This document shows positions 47,101 to 57,474 of a stretch of DNA of 64,000 nucleotides, piece by piece. The notes under the pieces are model-generated. The model had not been told where the DNA came from. It saw only the letters and a program-made list of their open reading frames with translations, and did no database searches. The number at the start of each line of letters is the position of its first letter. The first letter of the stretch is position 1. Source of the DNA: Allodiplogaster sudhausi (lineage: Eukaryota; Nematoda; Chromadorea; Rhabditida; Diplogasteridae); NCBI GenBank assembly GCA_945643635.1, contig CALZFC010000020.1:3137501-3201500 (forward strand). Direction: 5' to 3'. Made by a program: the position numbers and the translations under genes.

Positions 47101-47712
47101 AGCTCGTACACACTATACTACTTGAAATAGGTTTTCAGCTATTTTCCAAAATGTTTGAAAATTGAATTTTCAAGTTTTTATCAATAAAACGGGCGTTTTA
47201 TGAAAATGTCATGGACACCTTTTTGTAGAGAATAAGATGCTGAATAAAACTGTCTGCTTAGCTTCTGTGAGCTTGTCAAATTTGGCAAGTTGTAACCATA
47301 TTACCATATTCGCTCAGGTGAGCTGCTCCTATTCGGGTTACTTTTTCGAGGATTCTGGGAAAGAGATTTTACTGAACTTGGACCGTTTCTTGTACAGTTT
47401 TTCATGCTCTTTAATCTGAAATAAAAATCCCACGCACAAATGAGGTTTAGGTATTCAACGAGCGAAAATTCATGACAAAAAAAATTCATGACAAAATTTA
47501 ACATCAAAAATGAAACTTTTCGAAGGAAAGTCTTGAGGTACTTTTATTAAGTATTCGACGAGAAATCGAATAAAAAAAAGAATAGTGAAAAATTTTGAGT
47601 TTAAAGCCCGATATGAATTTTCAAAATTTTCGCACACTTTAAGGTATTCCTGGAGAGAAAATTTTTATAAAAATAAAATTTTCAAAAAAAGTTAATAGAG
47701 AGGTCCTTGGTC
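44170..47712. repeat. Large imperfect palindrome with interrupted left arm
   Basis: Left arm 44170-44346 plus 46074-46805; right arm 46815-47712. Ends are GACCAAGGACCTCTC and GAGAGGTCCTTGGTC. The centre near 46800 has almost no spacer. Arm length is about 900 bp once the 44347-46069 insertion is removed. Confidence 0.85.
44347..46069. mobile_element. Palindromic TTAA element inserted in the larger palindrome
   Basis: 1723 bp, ends GAGAGCATGTCCGTAAG and (inward from the right) GAGAGCTTCTCTGTAAG, flanked by TTAA at 44343-44346 and 46070-46073. The intact right arm of the host palindrome (47536-47556) shows the empty site with a single TTAA. It is itself an inverted repeat: arms of roughly 790 bp around a spacer at about 45149-45250. 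It contains no coding capacity. Confidence 0.9.
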
Positions 47713-47815
47713 ATGCCTGACCACATTCTCAATGTATGGATCCGTCATCTTGCATCTAGGGCAAAGCCAACTGGAGCCTTACTGAGAGGCTCTCTTAACT
47801 CTGGTTGTTGTGCAG

Positions 47816-48264
47816 GAGCAGAGGGTCTACTACACGTCGATTTGCCTGCTGTTTCTCCTTCTCGCCGTTACGATTGTCACGCCAATTGTCACGTACAAGT
47901 TAGCTGAAGAAGCAGTGCAATTTCCTCTCTAAAATGTTGATGTAAAGCATTATTAGTTACCACATTGTCGCAAACGATTAAGTTGCCAGGGGCTAAACTA
48001 ATTGTTTTTTTCAGGCGCTACAAGCGCGAGCGAGAGGCGATGCGACAGCTGAAGCGAGTGAAGAGAAAGACACTGAAGCATCCGTGGCATCTCGAAGGAG
48101 AGGTTATTCCAGCTTTCTTTTCTCGATCATTAATTCATTCTAGTCATATAAGCAGTTTAATTGATCCCATTAAATGTATTTTGATGTAGATTAAAAAGCT
48201 GGTGAAGAAGCAAAAGGATGCAGCGAAGAAGGCGGTGGCGAAGAAAAAGGCGGAGAGCAAGTAG
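47816..48264 (+). CDS. Small single-span membrane protein with basic tail, copy 2 (3' exons)
   Basis: Inverted duplicate of the gene at 2881-3472. Exons 47816-47898, 48015-48102 and 48190-48264. The hydrophobic helix is identical (ICLLFLLLAVTIVTPIV) and the basic region is RYKREREAMRQLKRVKRKT. All splice sites and the stop are kept. Changes relative to copy 1 are few and mostly conservative, so both may be under selection, but no 5' exon is visible here either. Upstream, the TTAA element ends 17 bp before the acceptor, so any original 5' exon has been separated by 5 kb of transposon. Confidence 0.55.
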
Positions 48265-48544
48265 ATCTTCAGCTTACTCTTTCTCTTCTTCTTCATTCCT
48301 TGCCGTCATTTCCTGTTCGGAACATCGATTAAACCAGCTCTCAAGCCGTAAAGAATGTTTCCATTTGACCATGCTTAGAAAGTAATGCAACTATAGGAAA
48401 ACACCGGCAGTTATCGTCAGTGTAAGTAGGATAGCGGGGTGGTAGTAAACATTTGATATGGCAGATAAATTGTGTTTGTAAATCAGGGTCTTGCAGTATG
48501 ATGCATTTTCAATTTTAACAATCCGCAGCTGGCGAAGGACAGGA

Positions 48545-48745
48545 GGCAGGAGAGAGAGAGAGACGACCATGGGGATGGTGACGAGACAGAATGAGATCTC
48601 TGGCGCCGTCGCCATCTCAGGCGGCGCGTTTCCCTTCACGGCCGCCATGATTGTCGCGGCCACCGCGGCGTAGTGCGACGAGAGACGCGGCGGCGTTTCC
48701 AGCTTCCCTGAAAAACTCGTGGATACCGTAACCGTGACATCATGG
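48545..48745 (+). repeat. GC-rich duplicated block, copy 2
   Basis: Inverse copy of 2165-2390, again downstream of the small membrane protein gene. The gene-strand frame (MGMVTRQNE ... ending at TAG) is kept, and so is the opposite frame. See the entry at 2165 for why the strand is undecided. Confidence 0.5.
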
Positions 48746-49049
48746 CTTTGGTGTGGTGGGTACTGTATCTTAGCTAACAAAAGTGCAGCAGTACATTGTA
48801 AAAGAAGCTGTTTGGAACGAGAGCACGTTCCAAAATGTCTGCAAAGAGATGTTCGATGAACGTTCATTGAACATACATATAAAGATATGTACATACATAT
48901 CTGCCATTTAAAAGGAGCATCACTGCATATCACTGAAAACAAACTTCATCTGAAGAAAACTATTTTCAAACCGATCGCCGAATAAGGTACTCATACTAGT
49001 TAGTATAGTTGCCCTATTGATTGATTTATTTACGTGCTGCTGCCACGTG

Positions 49050-50945
49050 TTAATGAATGAAGGTATGTGTATGAGTGATAAAGCAATGCATGATATGGTA
49101 TACATGAGAAGATACAGTACAGTATATATGAGCACCATACAGTATATATGGGCTGTTGTAATGGGGTCGCAGATGGGGAGGAGAGGGAGGAGGGAGATGA
49201 GTGCTTGGCCAAGCTGTTGAATGCTTTCGCGGATCTGATGAAAAACGAATGGTTACGAACGGAGGAGCGAGTGGACGGGTAAGCAAGGAGGAAGGAAAGG
49301 CCGCGAGTACGTGAGTTACGAAAATGGAAATAATGGGGAACGCGATCAGAGATGCGCCTGTGGCCAAATACAAGACGACGCGCAAGTGTAAAATCAGATT
49401 GTTGTCTACGAGATAAGAGAGAGAGGGGAGGGAGAGAGCCTTGTTACGGGTAGCAGGGTTAGGAATATCAGCGCGATTGCTGTAACCAAAACAACGGCTG
49501 TAAATAAAACGGGTAAAATAGTTCTGGATGCGTTCTAGACGAAGGATATCTTTCTTGAGCCGGGGAGAAAAGACAATGGAGGAGGATTCGAGCAAAGGGC
49601 GAATATACAGGGTATAAGCGGAAACAAGGGCGTCCTTGTTTTTGGAACGGAGGGAGCGGATGATGGGGTGACATTTGCTTATAGCCTTGTTAGCAAGATG
49701 CGAGCAGTGGGATGAAAAGGAAAGAGAAGAGTCAATAATAATGCCGAGATCTCGGATGCTGTCTACTGGGGTAAGGGGAGCGCCGTTAAGGTGGTAAGGT
49801 AGCTTGGGGTTGGATTTGCCTAAATGGAGGACGGAACACTTGAGGGGGGCGAGGGGGAGTTGCCATTTGTTGGCCCAGGATGCAACTTCGTCAATGGCCG
49901 CCTGAAGGGGAGCATGAGAAGAAGACTTAGTAAATGAGCGAAAAATCTTAAGATCGTCAGCGAAACAACTAGAATGTACATCATGTGAAGAGATAAGAGA
50001 GGGAAGGTCGCTAGTAAATAGGATAAAAAGGAGAGGACCAAGAACTGTACCTTGCGGGATTCCGCTAGTGACAGGAAGAGGGGCGAGAGGGAGGAGGCGA
50101 CACGGACAGAAAAGGTGCGATTGCTACGGAAGGAGGCGATCCAAGATATACACTTAGGCGGGAGAGAAAGAAGACCAAGCTTATGGATGAGCTTGGGGTG
50201 AGAAACACGATCAAAAGCACGGGCGTGATCAAAGTAAATTACATCAGTGAACTGAGAGTTGGCCATTGCGGAGGTCCATAATTCGAGACAACTTAACATT
50301 TGGAAATCGATGGAGCGTTTTGGCCTAAAGCCATATTGTTGATCAGGAATAATATGTGCATCGTTGCAAAAAGAATAGAGTTTCCTACAAAGCATTCTTT
50401 CAAAAAGGCGTGAAAATAGGGAGGTTATAGAAAAGGGGCGATAGTTGGAAGGGTCAGAGTAAGGTTGCTTCTTCTTAATGGGGATAACTATTGACGATTT
50501 CCATGCTGAAGGGACAGAGGAAGTGGCATAGGAGTAATCAAAGATATATTCAAGGGCTTCAGAGATGGGGATAGCTAAGTTCATGATAAAAAGCAAATTA
50601 AAATTGTCTGGGGTTTTACACGATGAGTTCTTCCAAGATTGAATGAGACGACAGATTTCATGACGAGGGAAATTTATAGAAAAATCAGAAGGAGGACGGA
50701 AACGATGATTGGGTGGCAACGAAGGGAGGGAGCCATTGTCAATGGTATAGGCAGAAGCGAAGGTGTCGGCAAGAAGTTGGGCCTTATCCTTATCCGTGAA
50801 ACAAGAGGAGCCTGAGGGGGAAGTGAGGGAGTCGACTCCTCGAGGCTTGGATGATATACGGTTACGCATAAATCGGAAGAAAAGGGACTTGTTATTGGAT
50901 CTAATGACATGTTTCTCTACGTTCCTAGAATACTTGAGTGGCAGT
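49050..50945 (-). pseudogene. Retrotransposon reverse transcriptase, frameshifted
   Basis: RT motifs are clear: SSVPSAWKSSIVIPIKKK, YRPFSITSLFSRLFERML, QQYGFRPKRS, FDHARAFDRVSHPKL, then, in another frame, GIPQGTVLGPLLF and the catalytic CFADDLKIF (near 49970). The frame changes near 50085 between FSVRVASS and the GIPQG motif. A second change near 49300 precedes the FF(x)RSAKAFNSLAKHS-like C-terminal motif. The protein is therefore not translatable as one chain. The upstream endonuclease is missing. Confidence 0.88.
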
Positions 50946-52350
50946 AGTTAAAAATGGGGGAGAGGATGGTAGTAGTGGAAAGGGGGAGTGGGATTGAGAG
51001 AGGCGAGAGGGGCGAAGCGGTTGTTAGTGGTGAAGTCGGGGTTAGGGGGGTGGTAGTTAGGCGGCGGATTGGTGTAGATGGGAGGAGAGGAGACAATGTG
51101 AGAGAGCGGTTGCGGCGGCTGGAAGTGATTGGGAGAGAGAGTAGGAGGTGGGAGAGAGGGGAGATAAGACGCGCGATGAGGTGGCTGGGATGGAGGGGGA
51201 GTGGGAATGCGGCCCACAGCGGCGGCATAAGAGGGGTTAGAGAAGAGGGGAGTGGGGTTGGTGTTAGTGTGGGAAGGCCGGCGGGAGGTCACGCGAGATT
51301 GAGGGGGGCGAGGGGGGCGAGAGGTGGGGGCCGTGCGATGGCCGGGGGGTTTGGCGAAGAAACGCGAGTAGTCGGGGAGCTTCGGGGGGGGGGGGTGGGG
51401 ATGATGCCACGCTCTGCGAACGTGCGCGAGGGGAGGATATAACAGTTGGAATAGGAAGAGGAGTGGCGGAGCTTGTGGGATCTGGCGATTGCGAGCGCCT
51501 GGAACTTGGATGTGGGGAGGATCACTTTCAAAGGGTTAGAAGCATTGGGGCGGGGGTGATCTACCAGCGGGTAGACAGCAATGGGGAGACATGGGACACC
51601 AAGGGTGTCCAGGAGACCAACGACAGAGTTAAAGTATGAGTAAGCAGTGTGAGTGGAGGTGTTTCCGTGTTGGACTGGGAGGCCACAGACAACAAGAGCC
51701 CGGCGACGCTCGTGTCTGTCTCTAACCTCATCGTCCGTCTCCCGGGAATAGTCCCAGGGAGGGGGGGAGGACGAAGAGGTGGAGGGGGGGATTTCATCAG
51801 AAGGAGTCATAACAACATCATCATGGGCAAGAGCAACATTAGAGGAGGCATTAGTGGCAGCAGGAATAGGCTTTGGGGGCACGACAGTAAGTGGTGAGTA
51901 ATATGAATCGACTTTGTCCGTGAGGACAAGAATGGAAGCAGAAAGATCGCTGATTGTTAGATCCTTGATGGCTGCGTTGGACTCGAGAGTGGAGACGGAG
52001 GAGGAGAGAGAGGCGATGGTGGACTTGAGCGCGGACAGTTCTTCTACGAGGAAGTCGAGGACGTCGTCCACTTCCAAGGTGGCGGAGGGGATGTCGCCGT
52101 CATCCGCTGCGGCGCGCTTCCTTCTCTGCCTTCTGCTCTGGAGAAAGGAGGAGACAGCAGAGAGATCAAGGGGTTCAGTCATGAATGATGACTTAACCAA
52201 GAAGGGGCCAGTAGATCAAATTCGGTATTGCCCTTGGCCCAAGGGGAAGAGCTATGGCCGGGCAGGAAAAAGATGTCTGCGGAAGATGGAGGTGAACCTG
52301 TTTTTGTGCCTGTTGAAGTGGGTTAGGCCCCCCAGGCACGAGGGTCCCTA
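49110..52350 (-). mobile_element. Non-LTR retrotransposon, decayed and lacking endonuclease
   Basis: Two open regions in the order ORF1 (about 52182-51289) and reverse transcriptase (about 50945-49200) on the minus strand. There is no room for an apurinic-type endonuclease domain between them; instead a proline-rich stretch (51290-50950) lies there, so an internal deletion is likely. A weak TATATACTGT repetition at about 49110-49150 may be the 3' tail. Boundaries are approximate. Confidence 0.85.
51289..52182 (-). CDS. Retrotransposon ORF1 protein (coiled coil plus RRM-like)
   Basis: ATG at 52182 opens MTEPLDLSAVSSFLQSRRQ. A Ser/Leu heptad-like region (LKSTIASLSSSVSTLESN) suggests a coiled coil. 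A domain resembling ORF1 RNA-binding folds of L2/CR1-type elements follows (RRALVVCGLPVQ ... LKVILPTSKFQALAIARSHK ... CYILPSRTFAER), then a proline-rich tail. About 297 codons. Likely nucleic-acid binding in the retrotransposon RNP. Confidence 0.7.
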   Translation of the reverse strand: MTEPLDLSAVSSFLQSRRQRRKRAAADDGDIPSATLEVDDVLDFLVEELSALKSTIASLSSSVSTLESNAAIKDLTISDLSASILVLTDKVDSYYSPLTVVPPKPIPAATNASSNVALAHDDVVMTPSDEIPPSTSSSSPPPWDYSRETDDEVRDRHERRRALVVCGLPVQHGNTSTHTAYSYFNSVVGLLDTLGVPCLPIAVYPLVDHPRPNASNPLKVILPTSKFQALAIARSHKLRHSSSYSNCYILPSRTFAERGIIPTPPPRSSPTTRVSSPNPPAIARPPPLAPLAPLNLA

Positions 52351-53058
52351 GAAAATTTCAGGTAAATTTCTACATCAAACTGGACCAGAAGTGCTATTTT
52401 GTGCAAAACTACTTTGTTATTTAATTTGTCTTCCAAATTAATATCCGTATTTGCATTCTAACCATAAATAGGTTACATAGGTTTTAAATGCGTTTATAAT
52501 GGAAAATAGTTTATTAATAGAGTGTGACAAAGGAAAGTTAAAATGAAGGCTACCATGTAAGAAAACCGATGACAAACGAAGGAAGTACAAGAGTAGATTA
52601 GAAACATCAGAAAAGGAGTATGCACTTGTAAACACATCCATGTCATGTGTAGCATATGTGTATGTACATACATGTAAGTCATCAAAAGTCTCGGTCGTTT
52701 TAGTGGCCCTGCCATAGCGACTTCACTGCCAGTTACAGAAAAAGCTGAAACTGTCTTGCTTTACTGTAACGAATCGTGACAACATCTGAAGTCTCGGAAT
52801 TTGCCATTTTTGCTTATAAGAATTTGCTATTAACCAAAATAAATTCTTAACTTGAATGTATGAATCTCTTGGAATGGTATTGTTGTGGATGGTCATGCTT
52901 GAGCGGTTTTTGCCTGTAATTATATCGTTGTAGTCATAAGGAAAATTTTTTTTGACGAATATTTGTCATACAAAAGTCTGAAGAATTCAACTATCTACGA
53001 TTTATTTAACAAAACGTCGAATATACATATGTACATACATATGTATCGCAAAACTAGT

Positions 53059-53843
53059 TCAAGTGAAACAACGGGAACGCCAAACCGTATTGTCCAAGAG
53101 TAGTTTGAACATCCATCTCCAGATAGCGAAGATAAGGCAACATTCCATCTGCAAATGAACGAACCACATAACCTAATACGCAGAAGTTAATTAAATAGTA
53201 TATTTCAAATTAAAAAAAAAAAAACGAGAAAAAATATTTGCATCCTTGCTCCTCACAGTGGAATATATGACTGTAATTGCCATGAAGAGATAACGGAGAT
53301 GGAAAATGATATCCCCGTTGATGGGAATAATAAAGGCGTCCAATAGCGGAAGGTAGACATCGATTACGAAAGCTGAGAGGGCCATCATTGAAAGGAATTG
53401 TCTCGCATTGTCTGAAAAGTGGCATAGTTTTCTTGTTGTTTTCAATACTGGTGCCAGACGTAAGAATTTGCAATACCAGAGGAAAACCATGTTCCCCTTA
53501 CGTCTAAAATATATGCTTTATAATATTGTTTGAATTTTTCCATGTACCATGCGCAATGTTGAAACAATAGAGCATAACCAACCTTTCTTCACCACCTTAA
53601 TGATAGTAAAGGAGAGACACGGACAGCTGAAGACCCAAAATTCAACTCCTGGAATGAAGAGATATTCTGCGCTGAATTTCTACCGATATTTTCGTTCCTA
53701 CATAATTCTTCATCTAGATCTTCAAAAATGTTATTGTGCTTGACAATGAAGCCATCTCGCATACCATGGAGCACTCTCTCCTTTGTGATGACGTAGTCTG
53801 CAAGCAAGAGTACCGCGTATATAAACAAAGTCAAAGCTTAAGC
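53059..53843 (-). pseudogene. Multi-span membrane protein family, copy D (5' truncated)
   Basis: Exon 2 remnant up to 53765 (LFIYAVLLLADYVITKERVL), exon 3 53648-53583 (66 nt, VEFWVFSCPCLSFTII), exon 4 53411-53257 (155 nt, LSAFVIDVYLPLLDAFIIPI) and exon 5 53148-53059 (MECCLIFAIWRWMFKLLL, stop TGA). Exons 3-5 have intact splice sites and the same lengths as copy A. No exon 1 or start codon is found upstream. The 3' flank (52690-53050) matches that of copy G. Confidence 0.7.
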
Positions 53844-53849
53844 ACAGCT

Positions 53850-54590
53850 TGCCAGCGAAAACGGCAATTTTGAGTTTAAAATTATTTCCGCGACGTTTTC
53901 ATAGCTGTTGAGATGTTTTTTTTCTTTATCGACAACAGTAGAAGGTAAAGACGCCATTTTGACCAGTTTCTATGTACATTTTAGTGGTCAAGAGCAACAT
54001 GAAACATTTTGCCTGTATTTTCCTCGCCGCTTAAATTGAGTTAAATCCTTATTTTATACCGTCGTGGTCAACAAGTTTCCATGTTTTATTTAAAGCTATG
54101 GCCTTTCTAAATGCGTGCAGAAATTTTGAAGACACCGCGGAGCAAGACTTTTTAGATATCATCAAAAATGTTTTGTTTAGCATATCAAGGGGATTCTACA
54201 TATTGAGCTGAAAACCTATTTTATTCTTTCGTGGTCAACATATTTCTTGGTTTCATTTAAAGCTATCACCTTTCTGTATAACTGCACAAAATTTGAGGGT
54301 GGTGAGGATTAGTTGAGAAGGAGCATGCATCGTCTGTAGCGATCATCTGACCGGCCAAACTTCATTTGACATAATGACATGCATCGGCGGGCATACTGTA
54401 GGCGTCCCATCCTCCACAGGAATAAGCATATTAAAAAAGGCTTTTAATTACTTAATTTCAATTTTGTTTGGGTTTCTGATTATGGATTTGGGTTTCTCGT
54501 CACCGAAAACCCCCAGAAACATCATTAGTTTACATTGCATTGCTATTTGAAAAAATCATCTGCGGTCTCTACTCTTATAGCGTTACCTTA
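53850..54590. other. AT-rich spacer between family copies
   Basis: No gene is supported. Two loosely similar segments (about 54050-54140 and 54215-54300, sharing GTGGTCAACA and TTAAAGCTAT) look like a degenerate internal repeat. Confidence 0.5.
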
Positions 54591-54596
54591 TTACAC

Positions 54597-54750
54597 ATTC
54601 CCGCCAATTTCAAATTCAAACGAGCTTTTGTAGTTTCACTACATCTTGATGGGCGGGCGACGGTAGGTGAAGTATTGGTTGTTTTTTTCTTTCGTCTTCG
54701 AGAGATAGGGAGAGGGGAGAGAGAGAGCGAGAGAGAGAGAGAGAGAGATA
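54597..54750 (+). promoter_or_regulatory. Conserved 5' block of family copy E
   Basis: TTCCCGCC then ATTTCAAATTCAAACGA (54597-54622) is the reverse complement of the GTTTGAACTTGAA...GGCGGGAA block upstream of copies F and G. Because copy E lies on the opposite strand, it keeps the same relation to its gene. A GA tract follows at 54716-54748. Confidence 0.5.
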
Positions 54751-54799
54751 ACAACGATAGAGTGCACCCATAATCCAAGTGACTGTGCCTTACAGAGAG

Positions 54800-55312
54800 A
54801 TGTATGATTCCTCCTTCAACAACTCGCAATCGTCCTCATATGTTCCACGGTTCTCTGAGACTTCGAATGAGAAGCACACGGTCCACCAAAATGTGATTAC
54901 GACTTTCCATACGTTGTGACTTCTGCTGTTCCTTCCTCCAATGCTACTGGAAATGCCACTATAGCCTTTATGTAGTATTAGTTAATCATTAAAAAGCTGA
55001 TTATGTCGTGTGCTATGGCTCACTTATTGTTTGTATGAAACGTGGCATACGAAGATATTCTGGAGCCTTTTCTTCATAACACGCAGTGCTTGTTACAGAA
55101 ACCAAGGAACGTTTCACGTACAGTCTGCCGCGCCCAGCAGAAGGGCCAAATATTTGAGGGCGCGCGTTCAAAACGGTCCTAATGTACTACTGTAGAATTA
55201 TTCAGGACGCTCCACTTATCGTGAAAGTCTTCGTTTATTCTCTGTTAATGGTACTCCCGTTTGGAGAGATCATAATCCCATCGGAAATTCTACAATACGG
55301 TATGCCAGATTC
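54800..55312 (+). pseudogene. Multi-span membrane protein family, copy E
   Basis: Exon 1 starts at ATG 54800 (MYDSSFNNSQSSSYVPRFSE) after CCTTACAGAGAG. A deletion after about 40 codons shifts the frame: FPYVV is still recognisable in another frame near 54915. Exon 2 is partial (about 55210-55312). Exons 3-5 are absent because the sequence runs into the centre of a palindrome with copy F. Confidence 0.75.
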
Positions 55313-55778
55313 AGAGGGAAGATCCCTAATTATAAGTTTGAGGGAAGATGCCTAATTCGAAGATGAATTACATTCGTCTAGCTAAAGATTAGGAAGGCAA
55401 ATATCGAAAAAAAAACTCAGCGCACAATATACACTATATACGCTGAGTTTTTTTTTCGATATTTGCCTTCCTAATTTTTAGCTAGACGAATGTAATTCAT
55501 CTTCGAATTAGGCATCTTCCCTCAAACTTATAATTAGGGATCTTCCCTCTGAATCTGGCATACCGTATTGTAGAATTTCCGATGGGATTATGATCTCTCC
55601 AAACGTGAGTACCATTAACAGAGAATAAACGAAGACTTTCACGATAAGTGGAGCGTCCTCTTTTTCCTGTAATAAGCACAGTATGTAGTGAAGAAAAGAA
55701 AGGAACAGCCAATGGCGACCTCTTTCAATTTAAAGAAACCATGCACTGAATAATTCTACAGTAGTACATTAGGACCGT
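55195..55778. repeat. Palindrome joining family copies E and F
   Basis: Arms of about 230 bp are near identical around a centre of about 12 bp (ATACACTATATA, 55429-55440), with outer matches TACATTAGGACCG at about 55170 and 55768. It contains exon 2 of copies E (plus) and F (minus) facing tail to tail. Confidence 0.85.
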
Positions 55779-56362
55779 TTTGAACGCGCGCCCTCAAATA
55801 TTTGGCCCTTCTGCTGGTTAGAGAGCGTGTGAAATAGGAGGGTGGGTAACAGCTACAGTAAAAAATTTTGGCCGAGCCATATTTTGCGGGCTCATAACTT
55901 TGAGGCAAGTGGACAAAAACGTTTTAAACTTTCTAGATGTATGATTTAGACAGATGCGAATAGATCCTCGCTTATAAAACCATATGTTAATCATTCAGTG
56001 AATTGCTCCTTTAAGGAGATACCAAATATTGAAAGGGTGAATCAAACTAAATGTTTTTATATGTACATGTTGAGATCAGTCAGCTAGCTAAGCAACACTC
56101 TTTATGCTATGTCTCATACTAAGTGAGGAGTTGCAAATGACAAAAGTAATTTTTCATGATTTACTTGTAAGTTCGTAAAGTTTATAATAACATTTCCATC
56201 AGCATCGACGGCGGGAGTGGAAGAAATCACAACGGACGGGAAGACGTGCTCAACTTCGCCATCCTTCACATTTTGATAGTTCGTGTGCTTTTCATTCGAA
56301 GTCTCAGAGAACCTAAGAATGCTTGAGGATGATTGCGAGTTGTTGGAACAAGAATTATGCTT
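55564..56362 (-). pseudogene. Multi-span membrane protein family, copy F
   Basis: Exon 1 56362-56192 (171 nt; SCSNNSQSSSSILRFSETSN ... HVFPSVV) is open, but the start codon position reads AAG instead of ATG. Exon 2 is 55666-55564 (103 nt, one codon shorter than other copies; VYSLLMVLTFGEIIIPSEIL). Exons 3-5 are lost at the palindrome. The conserved 5' block with GGCGGGAA is at 56511-56543. Confidence 0.75.
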
Positions 56363-57474
56363 CCTTCTGTAAGGCACGGTCAATTGGTTACTAGCTCACT
56401 CTGTCTTTGCTTTCTCTCTTTCTCTCGAAAATGAAAAAGAATACCTCTTCAACCGTCGTACCCTCTTCAAGGTGCGCCGTCTAGTGAAGCTCATGTGGGA
56501 TGGTACACAAGCTGGGATCGTTTGAACTTGAAATAGGCGGGAACATGTAATCAAGTAATGCTATAAGTGGTACTTTCGAAATACATATAAGAAATACATA
56601 AAAATGGTATGTAGTACTATTTTTTTCATGTTTTTGAGAGGTGATCAAATTCGAAAAAAAAAGAGTAAAAATCCCTAATTAAATTCGTTAAAAGGGCACC
56701 AAACTCTACCGTATTCTATTTGAATTTTCCGGTATTTCAGAATGAGCCCGATTAGGCTGGAGGTGATCGCATTGATCTTAGACCTCTCTCTCTCAGAAAT
56801 TATTGTCGATAATCTTATAATAAGGTTCGAAATCCTCATAATTCGGATACATTTTGACTTATGACGCAAAAAAATCAAACTTTATCTGTGTACATACATA
56901 CTTCATAATGAACATTCAAGCAGTTTATTTAATTTACTAATATAAATGTACGAGACACAATAATGCGAATTCAATAATTAATAATAATGAATGTATTGAA
57001 ATGCAACTAGCACCGGTTTATAATATGCACTGTGAGCAAAATAGAAAGTGAAAGCAAGTTGAAATTATTGAAAATTGAGCCAGAGCGCAACATTTCAATT
57101 CAATTCGTTCACGTCCATATCAAATCCACTGCTAGTTAACGAGAAAGCTGAAAATACAAATCGTAACAATATGTGAAGTCTCTTAACGTATTAGTTTTAC
57201 TTTCAAGATTTGTTGTTAGCCAAAGTAAACTCTAACTTGAAAGGCGCATCTCTTGGTAAGCAATTGTTCTGGATGGTTATGCTTAAGCGTTTTTTGCCTG
57301 TAATTACATAATATCATTGTTGTTTTGCGGATGAAGTTCTAAAAAAATTGTGAACAAAAGTTTTAGAAATATTGCTAGCAACATGGTGAAGAATGCACCT
57401 ATAGATATCTACGATGTTTGTTTAAATAAACATAGAATATGCACATATGTGTCGCAAAACTAATCCAAGTCTTA

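Larger units (their letters stand above)
42833..47794. mobile_element. TTAA-flanked composite transposon, about 5 kb
   Basis: Ends GAGAACCTCTCTGTAAGG (left) and, inward from the right, GAGAGCCTCTCAGTAAGG, each flanked by TTAA (42829-42832 and 47795-47798). TTAA duplication is typical of piggyBac-type transposition; the superfamily is inferred from that alone. The interior is AT-rich, with one short coding exon (minus, 43872-44069), a large palindrome (44170-47712) and, inside its left arm, a second TTAA element (44347-46069). No full transposase remains. The right end lies in an intron just upstream of the small membrane protein copy 2. Confidence 0.7.

Noticed and set aside
50954..51442. Plus-strand Gly/Arg-rich frame over the retrotransposon
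   Set aside because: Antisense of the proline-rich part of the retrotransposon; composition artefact.
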